Counted from the first letter of the stretch, positions 10,675 to 23,326 are shown. The stretch is 64,000 nucleotides of DNA from Isoetes taiwanensis (GCA_021234155.1 JAJEKV010000055.1:2779090-2843089); one strand, 5' to 3'. The notes: a model not told the origin generated them from the letters alone. Program-made: numbers and translations.

Positions 10675-12641
10675 GGAGTGCTTAGCGTCTTGATGATGTA
10701 GAACCAGTTCAAAAAATTGTCAAAACAATTCAAGAAAGTGAAAGAAAGGAAGAACATACAAAAATACATCTAGATCAAACTAATACCTTCAAGATTACTG
10801 AAAATGATTGGAGAAAAGCTCAGTAGTTGGGAAAAGGCCATCGGTTGAGGAGGATCGATTTGGGAAGATTTAACCCCAAATTCAGTTTCTCATTTTTAGT
10901 AACGTATGTTCTGGCGTGATTGCAGTACGACATGAATCATTAAAACGGATTTACATTATACATTTGTAAATGTAAACTAGAGGCCGACGTTTTAGCAACC
11001 CTTTCTTGCCTCTACCCCCAAATGGTGCTGCATGTCATCTGGGGTGTAGGCTAAGAGGTCCACATCATGAGCATATATGAGCTACTTAATTATGTGATGC
11101 ATGAGCTGAGCTCCTGCTCCTCCGTGTTCAAGAAGCCAACCTTCCAACTGATCAATATAAAGGCTAAGCAATGTTGGAAAGAGTGGGCATACCTAGCAGA
11201 CTCCAATATTGCTCAAGACAGGCCTCAATAACCTCAATTTGTCCCACAATTTCTCCAGAGCCATAGTATCGAAAGCCTTTGAAAAATACACAAAGAAGTA
11301 GTATAGGTCTTATCAGTGATTCCTGTTATCCTCAAACAAGGTCTACAGAGTGAAGATATGATCAATGATGCAGTGTCGAGATCGAATCCTGCATGTGTGA
11401 GAGCCCACACCTCTGCTTCCTTTGTCTACATCGTCAAGTGTTGATCGAGAATGTCGACCAACAGTTTTACAAAGAGCAAACTGACCATGATGGTTCTATA
11501 ATTGGCCGGGCAGTGAGGGTCACCTGCCTTGTAGATAGTAACAACCCTGCTAGTGGTCCACTCTAAGGGGAACTTTCATGTAATGCCTTGTTGAACAATG
11601 CCGTTAGGATGGGCACTATTGAAGGCCATGTCCATCTGAGCAGCTCTTCTTGCATGTCGTTTAAATCTATCGCCTTGCCATCGGCAAGACATTGTAAGCC
11701 CTTGGCAACCTTTGCCTCTGTAATGATTGGTGGGGGGTGGGGGCATCTGTAGGGGTGTTGCTGCTCAAACCCCAAGTGGATCATAAAGCTGCTACAAGTA
11801 TTGTACCCATTGCTCTGGAGATGTTCCCAGCAGACTGCAGAGGCTTCTTCAATATTCTTCGTCAGAATGTCCTGGGATGACAGACCCGGAGATAAAACAT
11901 TTCTCTCTAATGTTCTGCAATATAGGATGCTATGGTCTCTATAACAGATAGTTCCATATGTTTGGTGTCTTCTATAAGCTTCCTGGTGCTCTTTTCCTTC
12001 ATTTTGATGCTTGTCTTTAGCATTAGACTTCCCCTTGCAATTTATAAAATTTTTGCTGCAAGTTTTTCGTGGCATCCTTTCCAGTATCCACTCCACAAGA
12101 GCAGTTAGCTTTATTGAATACCTAACAACAACATGCCTCTGGCTAAACCTCATAAGATTTAAGGTTTGACAGTGTTCAACTCTGTCAAATTAGCCCCACT
12201 GTTGGATTCATCGATTCGTGCTATCTTGTTGTGCAATGCAACATTATTAGAGAGCTCATTCCAAGCTACAGTGATTCCCAACCTGTCCAAGCCAAAAGCC
12301 TTTGCAAAGTAGACAGGTATATGATGATTTAACACATCTTTCTTGCCAAAAATCTCCTTATATCTTGCAAAAAAAATCCTCTCTCCACTCATCCTTAATC
12401 TTTTTTTCCATGTACCCTCTCTACGATCATCCCCCCTCCAACCCTTTCCACTATCTTGTGCCATTCTGGATGGCCGTTGTGGACTTTATGGCAACTGAGA
12501 GTTTTCAAGATCGTCATTTCCTCCTCTAAATCATCTTTCAAAGATCTATTCACTGCGGATTGACTATTGAAGATGTTGGATCCAAGCTCTTCTTGTTAAT
12601 TGATTGCTTCTGGGCTTTGGAGATCTTCTTGGTTTTGGTAG
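10675..12641 (-). repeat. LINE-derived array unit 1
   Basis: First of the head-to-tail ~2-kb units; each begins ggagtgcttagcg and ends ttggta. On the minus strand it encodes LINE ORF2 pieces: a linker (MRFSQRHVVVRYS, NEGKEHQEAYRRHQ), the RT entry region (LADGKAIDLNDMQEELLRW), motif A as VYFSKAFDT (about 11264-11292) and motif C as YAHDVDLLA (about 11050-11076). The expected first Asp is Tyr in motif A and His in motif C. Frameshifts and stops separate the blocks. This unit lacks ~60 bases near 11215 that units 2 and 3 have. Plus-strand ORFs here are shadows. Confidence 0.8.
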
Positions 12642-14615
12642 GAGTGCTTAGCGTCTTGATGATGTAGAACCGGTTCAAGAAATTGTCAAAACAATTCAAG
12701 AAAGTGAAAGAAAGGAACAACATACAAAAATACATCTAGATCAAACTAATACAGATGATTCTATCGGTTGAGGAGGATCGATTTGGGAAGATTTAAAACC
12801 AAATTCGGTTTCTCATTTTTAGTAACGTATGTTCTGGCGTGATTGCAGTACGACATGAATCATTAAAACGGATTTACATTATACATTTGTAAATGTAAAC
12901 TAGAGACCGACTTTTCTCGCTTCTACCCCCAAATGGTGTTGCATGTCATCTGGGGTGTAGCTAAGAGGTCCACGTCATGAGCGTATATGAGCTATTTAAT
13001 TATGTGATGCATGAGCTGAGCTCTTGCTCCTCCGTGTTCAAGAAGCCAACCTTCCAACTGATCAATATAAAGGCCAAGCAATGTTGAAAAGAGTGGGCAT
13101 CCCTAGCAGACTCCAATATTGCTCACGACAGGCTGTCCTAATGATGTCAATTGGCTTGAGCATATGTCATACAATTTGTATATTGTATTTTGAAAATCCA
13201 TAGATATCTTCAATAACCTCAATTTGTCCCACAATTTCTCTAGAGCCACAGTATCGAAAGCCTTTGAAAAATATACAAAGAATTAGTATAGGTCTTTAGA
13301 ATGAAGATATGATCAATGATGCAGTGTCGAGATCGAATCCTGCATGTGTGAGAGCCCACACCTCTGTTTTCTTTGTCTACATCGTCAAGTGTTGCTCGAG
13401 AATGTTGACCAACAGTTTTACAAAGAGCGAACTGTACCATGATGGTTCTGTAATTGGCCGGGCAGTGAGGGTCACCTGCCTTGTAGATGGTAACAACCCT
13501 GCTAGTGGTCCACTCTAGGGGGGAACTTTCATGTAATGCTTGTTGAACAATGCTGTTAGGATGGGCACTATTGAAGGCCATGTCCATCTGAGCAGCTCTT
13601 CTTGCATGTCGTTTAAATATATCGCCTTGCCATCAGGCAAGACATTGTAAGCCATTGGCAACCTTTGCCTCTGTAATGACTAGTTGGGGGGGGAGGGGCA
13701 TCTGTAGGGGTGTTGCTGCTCAAACCCCAAGTGGATCATAAAGCTGCTACAAGTATTGTATCCATTGCTCTGGAGTGATGTTCCCAGCAGACTGCAGAGG
13801 CTTCTTCAATTCCTGGGATGACAGACCCAGAGATAAAACATTTCTCTCTAATGTTCTGCAATATAGGATGCTATGGTCTCCACAACAGATGGTTCCATAT
13901 GTTTGGTGTCTTCTATAAGCTATCAGGTGCTCTTTTCCTTCATTTTGAGGCTTGCTTCAACCTTAGACTTCCCCTTGCAATTTATAAATTTTTTGCTGCA
14001 AGTTTTTCCTGGCATCCTCCAATACCTACAACTTACTGGTTAGTGCTTTCTTTCCTTCTCCTTTCCAGTATCCACTCCACAAGAGCAGTTAGCTCTATTG
14101 AATACCTAACAACAACATGCCTCTGGCTAAACCTCATAAGATTTAAAGGTTTGACAGTGTTCAACTCTGTCAAATTAGCCCCACTGTTGGATTCATCGAT
14201 TCGTGCTATCTTGTCGTGCAATGCAGCATTATTAGAGAGCTCATTCCAAGCTACACTGATTCCCAACCTGTCCAAGCCAAAAGCCTTTGCAAAGTAGATA
14301 GGTATGTGATGATTTGCCACATCTTTCTTGCCAAAACTCTACTTATATCTTGCAAAAAAAATCCTCTCTGCACTCATTCTTAATCTTTTTTTCCATGTAC
14401 CCTCTTTACGATGATCCCTCCTCCAACCTTTTCCACTATCTTGTGCCATTCTGGATGACTTTATGGCTCCTGAGAGTTTTCAAGATCGTCATTTCCTCCT
14501 CTAAATCATCTTTCAAAGATCTATTCACTGTGGATTGACTATTGAAGATATTGGATCCAAGCTCTTCTTCTTAATTGATTGCTTCTGGGCTTTGGAGATC
14601 TTCTTGGTTTTGGTA
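12642..14615 (-). repeat. LINE-derived array unit 2
   Basis: Full-length tandem unit of 1974 bp in the same orientation as unit 1. The RT part is best read at 13240-13587 on the minus strand: LEWTTSRVVTIYKAGD and CPANYRTIMVQ, the conserved Y-K-x-GD and NYR blocks of non-LTR reverse transcriptases. Motif A reads VYFSKAFDT and motif C YAHDVDLLA. The linker part encodes WNELSNNAALHDKIARIDE at 14033-14320. Confidence 0.8.
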
Positions 14616-16715
14616 GGAGTGCTTAGCGTCTTGATGATTTAGAACCAGTTCAAGAAATTGTCAAAACAATTCAAGAAAGTGAAAGAAAGGAAGAACATAC
14701 AAAAATACATCTAGATCAAACTAATACCTTCAAGATTACTGAAAATGATTGGAGAAAAGCTCAGTAGTTGGGAAAAGGCCAGATGATTCTATCGGTTGAG
14801 GAGGATTGATTTGGGAAGATTTAACCCCAAATTCAGTTTCTCATTTTTAGTAACGTATGTTCTGGCGTGATTGCAGTACGACATGAATCATTAAAACGGA
14901 TTTACATTATACATTTGTAAATGTAAACTAGAGGCCGACGTTTTAGCAACCCTTTCTTGCTTCTACCCCCAAATGGTGCTGCATGTCATCTGGATTGTAG
15001 GCTAAGAGGTCCACATCATGAGCATATATGAGCTACTTAATTATGTGATGCATGAGCTGAGCTCCTGCTCCTCCGTGTTCAAGAAGCCAACCTTCCAACT
15101 GATCAATATAAAGGCCAAGCAATGTTGGAAAGAGTGGGCATCCCTAACAGACTCCAATATTACTCACGACAGGCTGTCCTAATGATGTCAATTGGCTTGA
15201 GCATATGTCATACGATCTGTATATTGTATTTTGAAAATCCATAGATATCCTCAATAACGTCAATTTGTCCTACAATTTCTTCAGAGCCAAAGTATCGAAA
15301 GCCTTTGAAAAATACACAAAGAAGTAGTATAGGTCTTATCAGTGATTCCTGCTATCTCAAACAAGGTCTACATAGTGAAGATATGATCAATGATGCAGTG
15401 TCGAGATCGAATCCTGCATGTGTGAGAGCCCACACCTCTGCTTCCTTTGTCTACATCGTCAAGTGTTGATCGAGAATGTTGACCAACAGTTTTACATAGA
15501 GCAAACTGACCATGATGGTTCAGGCCGGGCAGTGAGGGTCACTTGCCTTGTAGATAGTAACAACCCTGCTAGTGGTCCACTCTAGGGGGAACTTTCATGT
15601 AATGCCTTGTTGAACAATGCCGTTAGGATGGGCACTATTGAAGGCCGTGTCCATCTGAGCAGCTCTTCTTGCATGTCGTTTAAATCTATCGCCTTGCCAT
15701 CGGCAAGACATTGTAAGCCCTTGGCAACATTTGCCTCTGTAATGACTAGTGGGGGGGGGAGGGAGGGCGGGGGAGGGGGGCATCTGTAGGGGTGTTGCTG
15801 CTCAAACCCCAAGTTGATCATAAAGCTGCTACAAGTATTGTACCCATTGCTCTGGAGTGATGTTCCCAGCAGACTGCAGAGGCTTCTTCAATATTCTTCA
15901 TCAGAATATCCTGGGATGACAGACCCGAAAATAAAATATTTCTCTTTAATGTTCTGCAATATAGGATGCTATGGTCTCTACAACAGATAGTTCCATATGT
16001 TTGGTGTCTTCTATAAGCTTCCTGGTGCTCTTTTCCTTCATTTTGATGCTTGTCTTTAGCCTTAGACTTCCCCTTGCAATTTATAAAATTTTTACTGCAA
16101 GTTTTTCCTGGCATCCAACACCTACAGCTTACTGGTTAGTGCTTTCTTTCCTTCTACCCTCCTTTCCAGTATCCACTCCACAAGAGCAGTTAGCTCTATT
16201 GAATACCTAACAACAACATGCCTCTGGCTAAACCTCATAAGATTTAAGGTTTGACAGTGTTCAACTCTGTCAAATTAGCCCCACTGTTGGATTCATCGAT
16301 TCGTGCTATCTTGTTGTGTAGTGTAGCATTATTAGAGAGCTCATTCCAAGCTACAGTGATTCCCAACCTGTCCAAGGCAAAAGCCCTTGGAAAGTACATG
16401 GGTATATGATGATTTGACACATCTTTCTTGCCAAAACTCTACTTATATCTTGCAAAAAAAATCCTCTCTGCACTCATTCTTAATCTTTTTTTCCATGTAC
16501 CCTCTTTACGATGATCCCTCCTCCAACCTTTTCCACTATCTTGTGCCATTCTGGATGACTTTATGGCAACTGAGAGTTTTCAAGATCGTCATTTCCTCCT
16601 CTAAATCATCTTTCAAAGATCTATTCACTGCGGATTGACTATTGAAGATGTTGGATCCAAGCTCTTCTCGTTAATTGATTGCTTTTGGGCTTTGGAGATC
16701 TTCTTGATTTTGGTA
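14616..16715 (-). repeat. LINE-derived array unit 3
   Basis: Tandem unit of about 2100 bp. It is longer than its neighbours partly because of an expanded guanine tract (15750-15780) at the point coding for the proline run before ITEAKVAKG. It has the same RT blocks and the same motif A and C substitutions as units 1 and 2. Confidence 0.8.
15750..15780 (+). repeat. Guanine-run tract inside array unit 3
   Basis: Thirty-one bases, almost all G, in several runs split by single A or C. The tract occurs at the same place in every unit with different lengths, e.g. near 11735, 13690, 41420, 42750 and 44775. The run pattern could form a G-quadruplex and explains the variable proline count on the coding strand. 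Confidence 0.7.
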
Positions 16716-16759
16716 GGAGTGCTTAGCGTCTTGATGATGTAGAACCGGTTCAAGAAATT
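16716..16759 (-). repeat. LINE-derived array unit 4, left piece
   Basis: The unit begins ggagtgcttagcg and is cut by element B after caagaaatt. It resumes at 27730 with aaattgtcaaaac. Units 1-3 show the uninterrupted site caagaaattgtcaaaac. Confidence 0.85.
16755..16759. repeat. Target site duplication of element B, left copy (aaatt)
   Basis: aaatt precedes the 5' LTR and is repeated at 27730-27734 after the 3' LTR. Confidence 0.9.
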
Positions 16760-17329
16760 TGTTAGCCCTGTACGTCCTGGTACAGGACTATTCATGCACA
16801 CAAAGGACCAGGTCAAGAACAAGGAGACGACCACGGGTCAGACGTCCAAAGGTCCTCAGAAGACCAAGGCACAGCAGCCAAAGCCACCGCCGGTCAAAAG
16901 GAGGCGCACAGAGAAATGACGCGTGTCTCAGTCAGCGTCATTTCAGGGTTTTCAAGAGGCACCGCTGGGTGTCCTACAAATCAGGCCTTCATTCAAGGAG
17001 TCGGCACCGAGTCGGCTGATTTTATCTATATTGGGCCAAAGGCCGTTGTACTATATATAGCAGTAGATGTAGCCCTCACGGGCAGATGAGTTTTTGAGTC
17101 TTATCTCATTTTTCTGTCTTCTCTCATTTTGGAGAGCTCATGTATTCTTATGATATCAAGGAGTTCATTGCTTGACCATTGTTCTCTCATTGTGTCTTCT
17201 GTTTTCTCATTGTTCTCTCATCGTTCTTTTGCAAATCCCGCGTGACACAGCTACCGGATCCTCCTGTTTGATCCACGGGTCCTCACAGAGGGCTGTCTTG
17301 CAGGAGTCCCCGAACCCAGCACCCAAACA
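16760..17329 (+). repeat. Element B 5' LTR (570 bp)
   Basis: Starts TGTTAGCCC and ends CCCAAACA. It differs from the 3' LTR mainly in the first ~300 bases, while the last ~270 are nearly identical. TATATATA is at 17052-17059; transcription would start roughly 30 bases further on. Confidence 0.95.
17052..17059 (+). promoter_or_regulatory. TATA box in element B 5' LTR
   Basis: TATATATA in the middle of the LTR, conserved in all four LTRs of this family (near 8257, 10402 and 27457), with the conserved flank gggccaaaggcc upstream. Position and conservation fit the core promoter for genomic RNA. Confidence 0.6.
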
Positions 17330-17330
17330 C

Positions 17331-17346
17331 TGTCGCCACTGCCGGG
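17331..17346 (+). other. Primer binding site resembling tRNA-Asp 3' end
   Basis: One base after the LTR the sequence reads TGTCGCCACTGCCGGG. It matches the complement of the plant tRNA-Asp 3' end (TGGCGCCGTTGCCGGG, recalled) at 13 of 16 positions. tRNA-Asp priming is known for Athila-type elements. The changed third base (T for G) would weaken pairing with the CCA end. Confidence 0.6.
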
Positions 17347-17376
17347 TCTGATTCGATTTTCCTTTATTCTGTTGCA

Positions 17377-19036
17377 ATGTCTGCACGAACCTTCACTCCA
17401 GAAGAACTTCTTACCCAGACGGCGTCTCGATTGGAGCACCACCAACGACGGGAAGTTGTTCGCGACATGTATGGATCTGCTTATGACATTGAGGGAGGCC
17501 ACATTCTGCCTAGGGCTCGGTCGGCGCCACCTACTCCTCGGTCCCGCCTCGCCCCAGTTCCCCACCTCGGGCGTGCAAACATTGTTCCCAAAACCTCGAT
17601 CCACCTCATCACTATCGGGAAGCAATATCGCTCAACCTTCTCACCAAGATTTTTTCGGACCCCGGAAAATGCATACCTCCATACTTCTTACCGCCATACA
17701 CCTCGCCTTCACAACCATCATCTCCTCCGAAGCATTGATATCCACATGTCTCTTTTGTTCTCCCCGTGAATTTCCATTCCCTACATTTCCAACCGCTTCT
17801 TCCCTCTTACAAACCTTACCGACCTCAAAGCCAATGATCGTGCACCTCCAAGATTTCCACCTCGTGCACCCCTTCGCACTATGCCACCCCCCCCACTCGA
17901 CTCAATATAATCCTTATCCATTACCCATTCAACCCAAAGACTTTAACCTCTACCTTTCGCACCCTCAAGTCGACTTATCCAACCTTTGGCAACACGAAAG
18001 GCAAACCCTTAGACCAAAGTGCTCAAGCCCACATGGAAGAATTTGAGGCTCGCTGCCCTCAATGGTCATGCCCAACCTCAACTGAAATTCCACATCTTTT
18101 TCCACCACGCCGCATGGTTTCTCTCATCAATGGCTCATGTCCAACAAAAGCCACTGGAAAGAAGATTGGTCAAACTGCTTTTCTTTCTCACTATGGTACC
18201 ACTGATGATGATCAACTTCATCTCAAGCAACTCAATGACCTTCAACAAGAGCCCACGGAGTCCGCCCGGGATTTTGCGGATCGTCTTCATATACTGCTCA
18301 GCAAACTTAAGGAGTACCCGACGCAGAGCCAGATTCTGGTCTTGTTTCTCCAAGGACTCCCTCCAGCCTATCCTACTCATGATCAAAACCTCATACCAAG
18401 ACTTTGGAGCAGGCTATCGACCTTGTCAATCACTCAGTCAATGTTTCCTCTCGTGGAGTGGCTCTTCAGGAGCTCCCCTTCATTCCACCGGTCATGGTTC
18501 CACAGACTGCTGTTCAGCCTCAACACGCCAATCAGTAGCGCAGTCAGATCTGGTGCCATATTTGTAAGTATCAAGGCCACTTGGCAAATGAGTGCAACTC
18601 CACCAATGGCCCACCTCATTGCAAACGATGCAACATGTGCAATCATGCCACGGAAGAGTGCACTCGCACTCATCCTACACCTTTCAGAAACAAGATGGTT
18701 TATCAAGTTCAAACCACACCTCAGCAACAATCATCATATCAACCGCAACAAATGCAGGCTCAACCGAGTCAACAATATCCACAATCTCAGCAACCAAGGG
18801 GACCAAGCACTCGCCCCCCTTTTGATCCTTCTAAAGCTCAGTGTTATCACTGTCAAGAATGGGGTCATACCACCACGGCATGTCCTCAACTTCCTCAAGT
18901 TCAAGTGCAACTTCCAGGCACAAATCAGACCACCTCAGTACGCCTCACGGCTTATCAACTGTGGATTGCCAATGGCAAACAAGGCCTCAAGGCCCAGCTT
19001 CTAAAACCACCACGCGTGCCTCAAAGAATCACTTAG
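17377..19036 (+). pseudogene. Element B gag with three CCHC zinc knuckles (frameshifted)
   Basis: ATG 17377 opens MSARTFTPEELLTQTASRL. The first ~50 codons are in one frame, then shifts follow. A capsid-like part is readable at 18170-18420 (TAFLSHYG, ESARDFADRLHILLSKL, VLFLQGLPPAY). Three CX2CX4HX4C knuckles lie in one frame: CHICKYQGHLANEC at 18554, CKRCNMCNHATEEC at 18620 and CYHCQEWGHTTTAC at 18842, separated by a Gln/Pro-rich linker. Gag packages the element RNA in cytoplasmic particles and the knuckles bind nucleic acid. Three knuckles is more than the usual one or two of plant Ty3 gags. Disrupted upstream of 18033, so probably inactive. Confidence 0.8.
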
Positions 19037-21990
19037 ATCAACCGGTTCCGCCAATCAACCTCACCGGATCAACAAGCACGAAGAAATTTTTCGTGCTCTT
19101 AATCCTCCAAGAGATACCAAATTGGGTTGGTTTGGTTTCACGCTGCACTGTACCGCCACGCCCTTTAACCATTCTTCCTCATGACACGCAACCTCGCTTT
19201 TGCAGCCGACACGCATCCTCATGACGAGGAAAAAAGGTTCACTTTGCCCCGACTTGAGAAACTCATGCCTCATGTCATGCCTAAAGTCCGCCAAAGCATT
19301 CTAAACCTCATGTAAGCCGCTGAAGGCGCGACGTTAGCTAATGTCCATGCGCCACCACCAGAGCTCAACAAATGGGATACACCTCCACATCTCAACCTCC
19401 ACGCCTCGGACATATCCAAATATTGCCGCAGAGGTGGAGCTTCTCAAAGAAGTTGTCGCTTCATTACCACGCGACTCCAGCTCCCCCTTTGATCCAAATG
19501 ATCCCTTTTCTCATGTGCCTCGAACTCCAAGAGGAGTTTGCCAAAATCAAAATTCCCAACAATTTTGAAACTATGTCCTGCTCTCAAGGACCGCCATTCC
19601 TCCCAACAGCTTTTGGTTGGGGCAGAGCTACCTCCACACCCACGGTACACATGCCACGGTGGGCAATCAACAAGTCAATCATGTTCAAATTGACGGGGTA
19701 GTGTCAGAATCTTATCACTTGATAAACTCCATGAGCAAATGGGCATCAAACAACTCTATCGCGGCTCCCCATATGACATCAAATTGGCTAATGGCCATAT
19801 CACGCGACCTCAAGCCGCCACCTCTTCTTCACATCAACATTGGTGATCTCAGATTCCCTTGGAATTTGGTGTTTGGAAAGCCGGAGAAGATCCGTGATTA
19901 TGAAATGTTGGTCGGCACCTTTTCTCCGTCGGGCCAAGAGTATCCATTATCGGGCCACGGATCGCTTAGTCATCACGATGGTCACCCCTCAATGCCACCA
20001 TGGACTTGGAAACTAGCAAGATCATTTCGCTGACAATGCCGAACCTTCTCTCTCCGACACCGATTCGGAGGAAGCCCGCATATTTATCGTTCAGTGCTCC
20101 TCCTGCGAAGTCCGCCATCATCCTACCCCAATATGCCGATCCTTGGGGAGATGACTTTGATCGTGACCAGTGTCTGTAAAGCGGCTTTGCTTGACCCCTA
20201 CCGCTCCTTGCAATCGCATCCAACGTGTTGATCACTTTTCAGATGCAGAACTTCCTTTAGAAACAGTTGATGTCCATGCTGTCATGAAGCAACCTTTGCT
20301 TGCTGACGATCAGCGCCACTCATCCTGTCATGTTTCAACCTCCTGCTCATGTTGTTCAAGACACGGAAGTTATCCCACATATTCGACTCTGAAAGTCGAG
20401 ATTGTGGACGTTGGCAACAATCAGCCCGTCCGCCTTGCTGCCAATCTCCCAACACCCTATCGTCAAAGGGCCGTCACGCTGTTCAAAAAGTTCAAACACA
20501 TTTTCGCCTGGAGCTACAGAGACCTTCTGAGGATCAACAAAAACTTGGGGAACTCACCATTCCTACCAAATCCGATGCACGCCCCGTATAGCAACGACAA
20601 GCATCGGGCTCAACCCCAATTACCGCGGATCGCGTCAAAGCGAAATTGACAAACTTCTTGCCGCAGGTTTGATCTATGAGGTCAAACATTCTCAATGGGT
20701 GAGCCCCATCGCCATTGCTCTCAAACACAATGGTAAGATCCGCTATGCGACTACCGAAAACTCAATCGCACCACGGAGCGTGATCATTTCCCCACTTCCC
20801 TTCACGCACTGTGTTCGAAGAGGTCGCCGCCATGAGATGTACTTCTTCATGGATGGTTTTTCCGCTACAATCAAATCTCCATCAAAGAATCTGATCAACT
20901 CAAGACTACTTTTACCACCCCGTAAAATACTTTTGCCTACAAGATGGTTCCTTTTGGGTTATCAAACTCTCCATCAACGTTTCAACGATCATGCTCTCGC
21001 TTTTTCATGATTTTATGAAGGAAAATCCCTTCCCGCAAATTTTTCAAGATGACTTCTCTCGCCTCTGCCCATGGATGACCATTTGATAAATTGAACCTTG
21101 TCTTTCAAAAAATGTGATGAGTCCCAAGCATTAGTCTCAATCCAGAGAAATGCACCTTCCGCGTCACCTCCGTTCCTGTTCGTAGGACATGTTGTCGCCC
21201 AAGCTGTATCACCACGATCCCGCCAAAATCGGGCCAGGTGCTCAAAGCTCAAGCACCAGCCAATATCAAGGAGACACGCTTCTTTCCGGTAAGGTAAATT
21301 ATTACTCCACCTTCATTCCCCGACTCCGCACCATTCCCCGAATTCCCAGCCATCTTTGCTTTCCACGCTTGAAGCTTTTGCTTACTTTCAGCCCCGGTTC
21401 TTGTTCCTCCTCAATGGGACAAGCCCTTTCTTGTACATGTTGATGTCTCGACGTTTTGCTATTGAGCTGTTCTTTCTCAAGCATATGATCGCATTAATCG
21501 ACAAACCAAACAGATATGCCAAAGAAAACTCAAATCTGCCGAAATGCAAATACTCGCCATGGAGAGCGAGGCCTTAGGTTTAATTTTTTTCGGTCCAACG
21601 TTTCCCGCCACTATCTCTTAGGCGCCGATCAAGTTCTTTGTTGACCACCAAGCACTCCTTTACTTGATCAACAAATCCACTTCACGGGCCGAATTGCTCG
21701 TTAGGTCCTCCTTCGCAAGAATTAAAGCGCTTTTGAAATTGTTCATAAGGCGAAAATCTCATGTCGTATGGGATTATCTTTCACGCATCCACGGATGATC
21801 CCTCCACGGGAGTTTCGGGACGCATTTCCGGCAGCCAACTCTTTACGGTCGTCACGCCACCCACATTGGTTCCACAACTTTCGCCAGTATCTCCTTATAG
21901 GTGCTCTTCCATCGAAGATGCCACGCTCTCTCCGAAAAGCTTAAATCCCTCAACGCCAATTTCTTCGCGGTCCGGTGATCACACCATGGT
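19037..21990 (+). pseudogene. Element B protease, RT and RNase H (heavily frameshifted)
   Basis: 19260-19900 matches the linker and protease of element A (MPHVMPKVRQSILNLM, then YEMLVG near 19900). RT traces: SQWVSPIAIALKHNGKIR at about 20690, FMDGFSATI near 20850, PFGLSNSPSTFQR in another frame near 20950, and QDDFS near 21045. RNase H traces: a VDVS block near 21440 and FFVDHQALLYLIN near 21635. Indels occur every 50-150 bases, more densely than in the antisense ORF of the same element. Confidence 0.75.
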
Positions 21991-23187
21991 TGCCGCCATC
22001 TTTACAAACGCGCAAGGATACGGTTCTTCGACGCCGTGTTCTTCCTCATGAGGTCCCGTGATATTGTCCGCTGGCACATGAAGGGCTTGGTGGTGGTCAT
22101 TTTCATGGTGACACCACGCACGCAAAAATCCTTCTCGCAGTTATTTCGCCCACCCTTTTCAAAGACGCCACGCCATGCCCGCGACGCGTGTGATGTATGT
22201 CGTGGTGGGAAGACCTCCACGCCCGTGACGCTCTTCCCTTGACACCGGCCGCCACGCCCACTTCCCTTCAAAGAAATGGGGAATGGATTTTGTGGGACCC
22301 ATTGATCCTCTCCCGGCACACCCGCGTCTGCCATTCGTCGTTCTCACCGACCACGCTACCAAATGGGCGTAAACTTTACTTCCGCATAACACCGCAAAGA
22401 AGCACAGCCAAGGTCATCTACACGCAAATCATCACACGCTTTTTTGTCCCACCTGAGCTGGTCGTTGATCGAGGTGTTCATTTTGTCAATCATACTATAA
22501 AGGAGCCGACGGATTATCTGGCCGATACATCATCACAAAAGCACACCTTACTATCCTCAAGGGAATGGTTTGGCTGAAAGCACCAACAAGACTCGCCACT
22601 ATTCTCAAGAAAATTTGTGACGCTTCGCGACCGACCGCACAACAAGCTTCCCACGTTCTTTTGGCTTACAATACGAGTATTAAAATTGCTACCGGCCACA
22701 CTCCTTTTCAAACCGGGTTTATGGTCAAGAAGCTCTTATGCCCTTTGAATATATTCTTCCAACTCTCCGCTTCCACCTTGCTACAAAGACATAATCCACC
22801 CGGCTGCACTCCAGAACGGGTTTATCAATTGGAACAGCTGGATGAACTTCTACGAGATGCTTACATTCGTGTTCTTCATGGACAACAGCTTGCGTAAATC
22901 GTTACATGGCAAACGCCTCGTGACAAAAACATTCAAAGAAGGTGATTTGGTTCTTCTTTATGATTCTCGCTACAAAAATTTTCCCGCAAGTTAAAGTTCG
23001 GATGGCTTGGTCCTTATCAAATTATTCAAGTTGTTCAACCCAAAGTTTTCAAGCTTGCCGAAGTTAGATGGCACTCCATTACCTACATTGGTTAATGGCT
23101 TTTCGCTTTAAAACAATTTCATACAACCGAAAGTGACAATCATACACCGATGCGCCCGCATATTGCACCCAAATGGATAGTGACTAA
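21990..23187 (+). pseudogene. Element B integrase (frameshifted)
   Basis: The zinc-finger part is at 22020-22220, the MDFVGPIDP block near 22277 and VDRGVHFVNHTIKE at about 22462. The E motif NGLAESTNK is at about 22563 and [21 protein letters not shown] at about 22822. All three catalytic acids are readable but in different frames. The C-terminal [14 protein letters not shown] block lies near 22940 and the polyprotein stop TAA is at 23185-23187. Confidence 0.8.
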
Positions 23188-23326
23188 AAAGCGGCATATT
23201 TATATTATCGAGGTGAAATTTTTACAAAATGTGAGCAGCGCCCATCTATTTCCGCTATGGGCAGAGCCCTATTTACAAAAAACGGGCTGAGAGCCCTATA
23301 TACAAAATCCAAAATTTTAACACCCT

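Noticed and set aside
12302-12529. Plus-strand ORFs in the array units (e.g. 12302-12529, 16387-16638, 42089-42274)
   Set aside because: They recur in every unit only because the sequence is repeated. The minus-strand frames carry recognisable LINE RT blocks, so the plus-strand frames are shadows.
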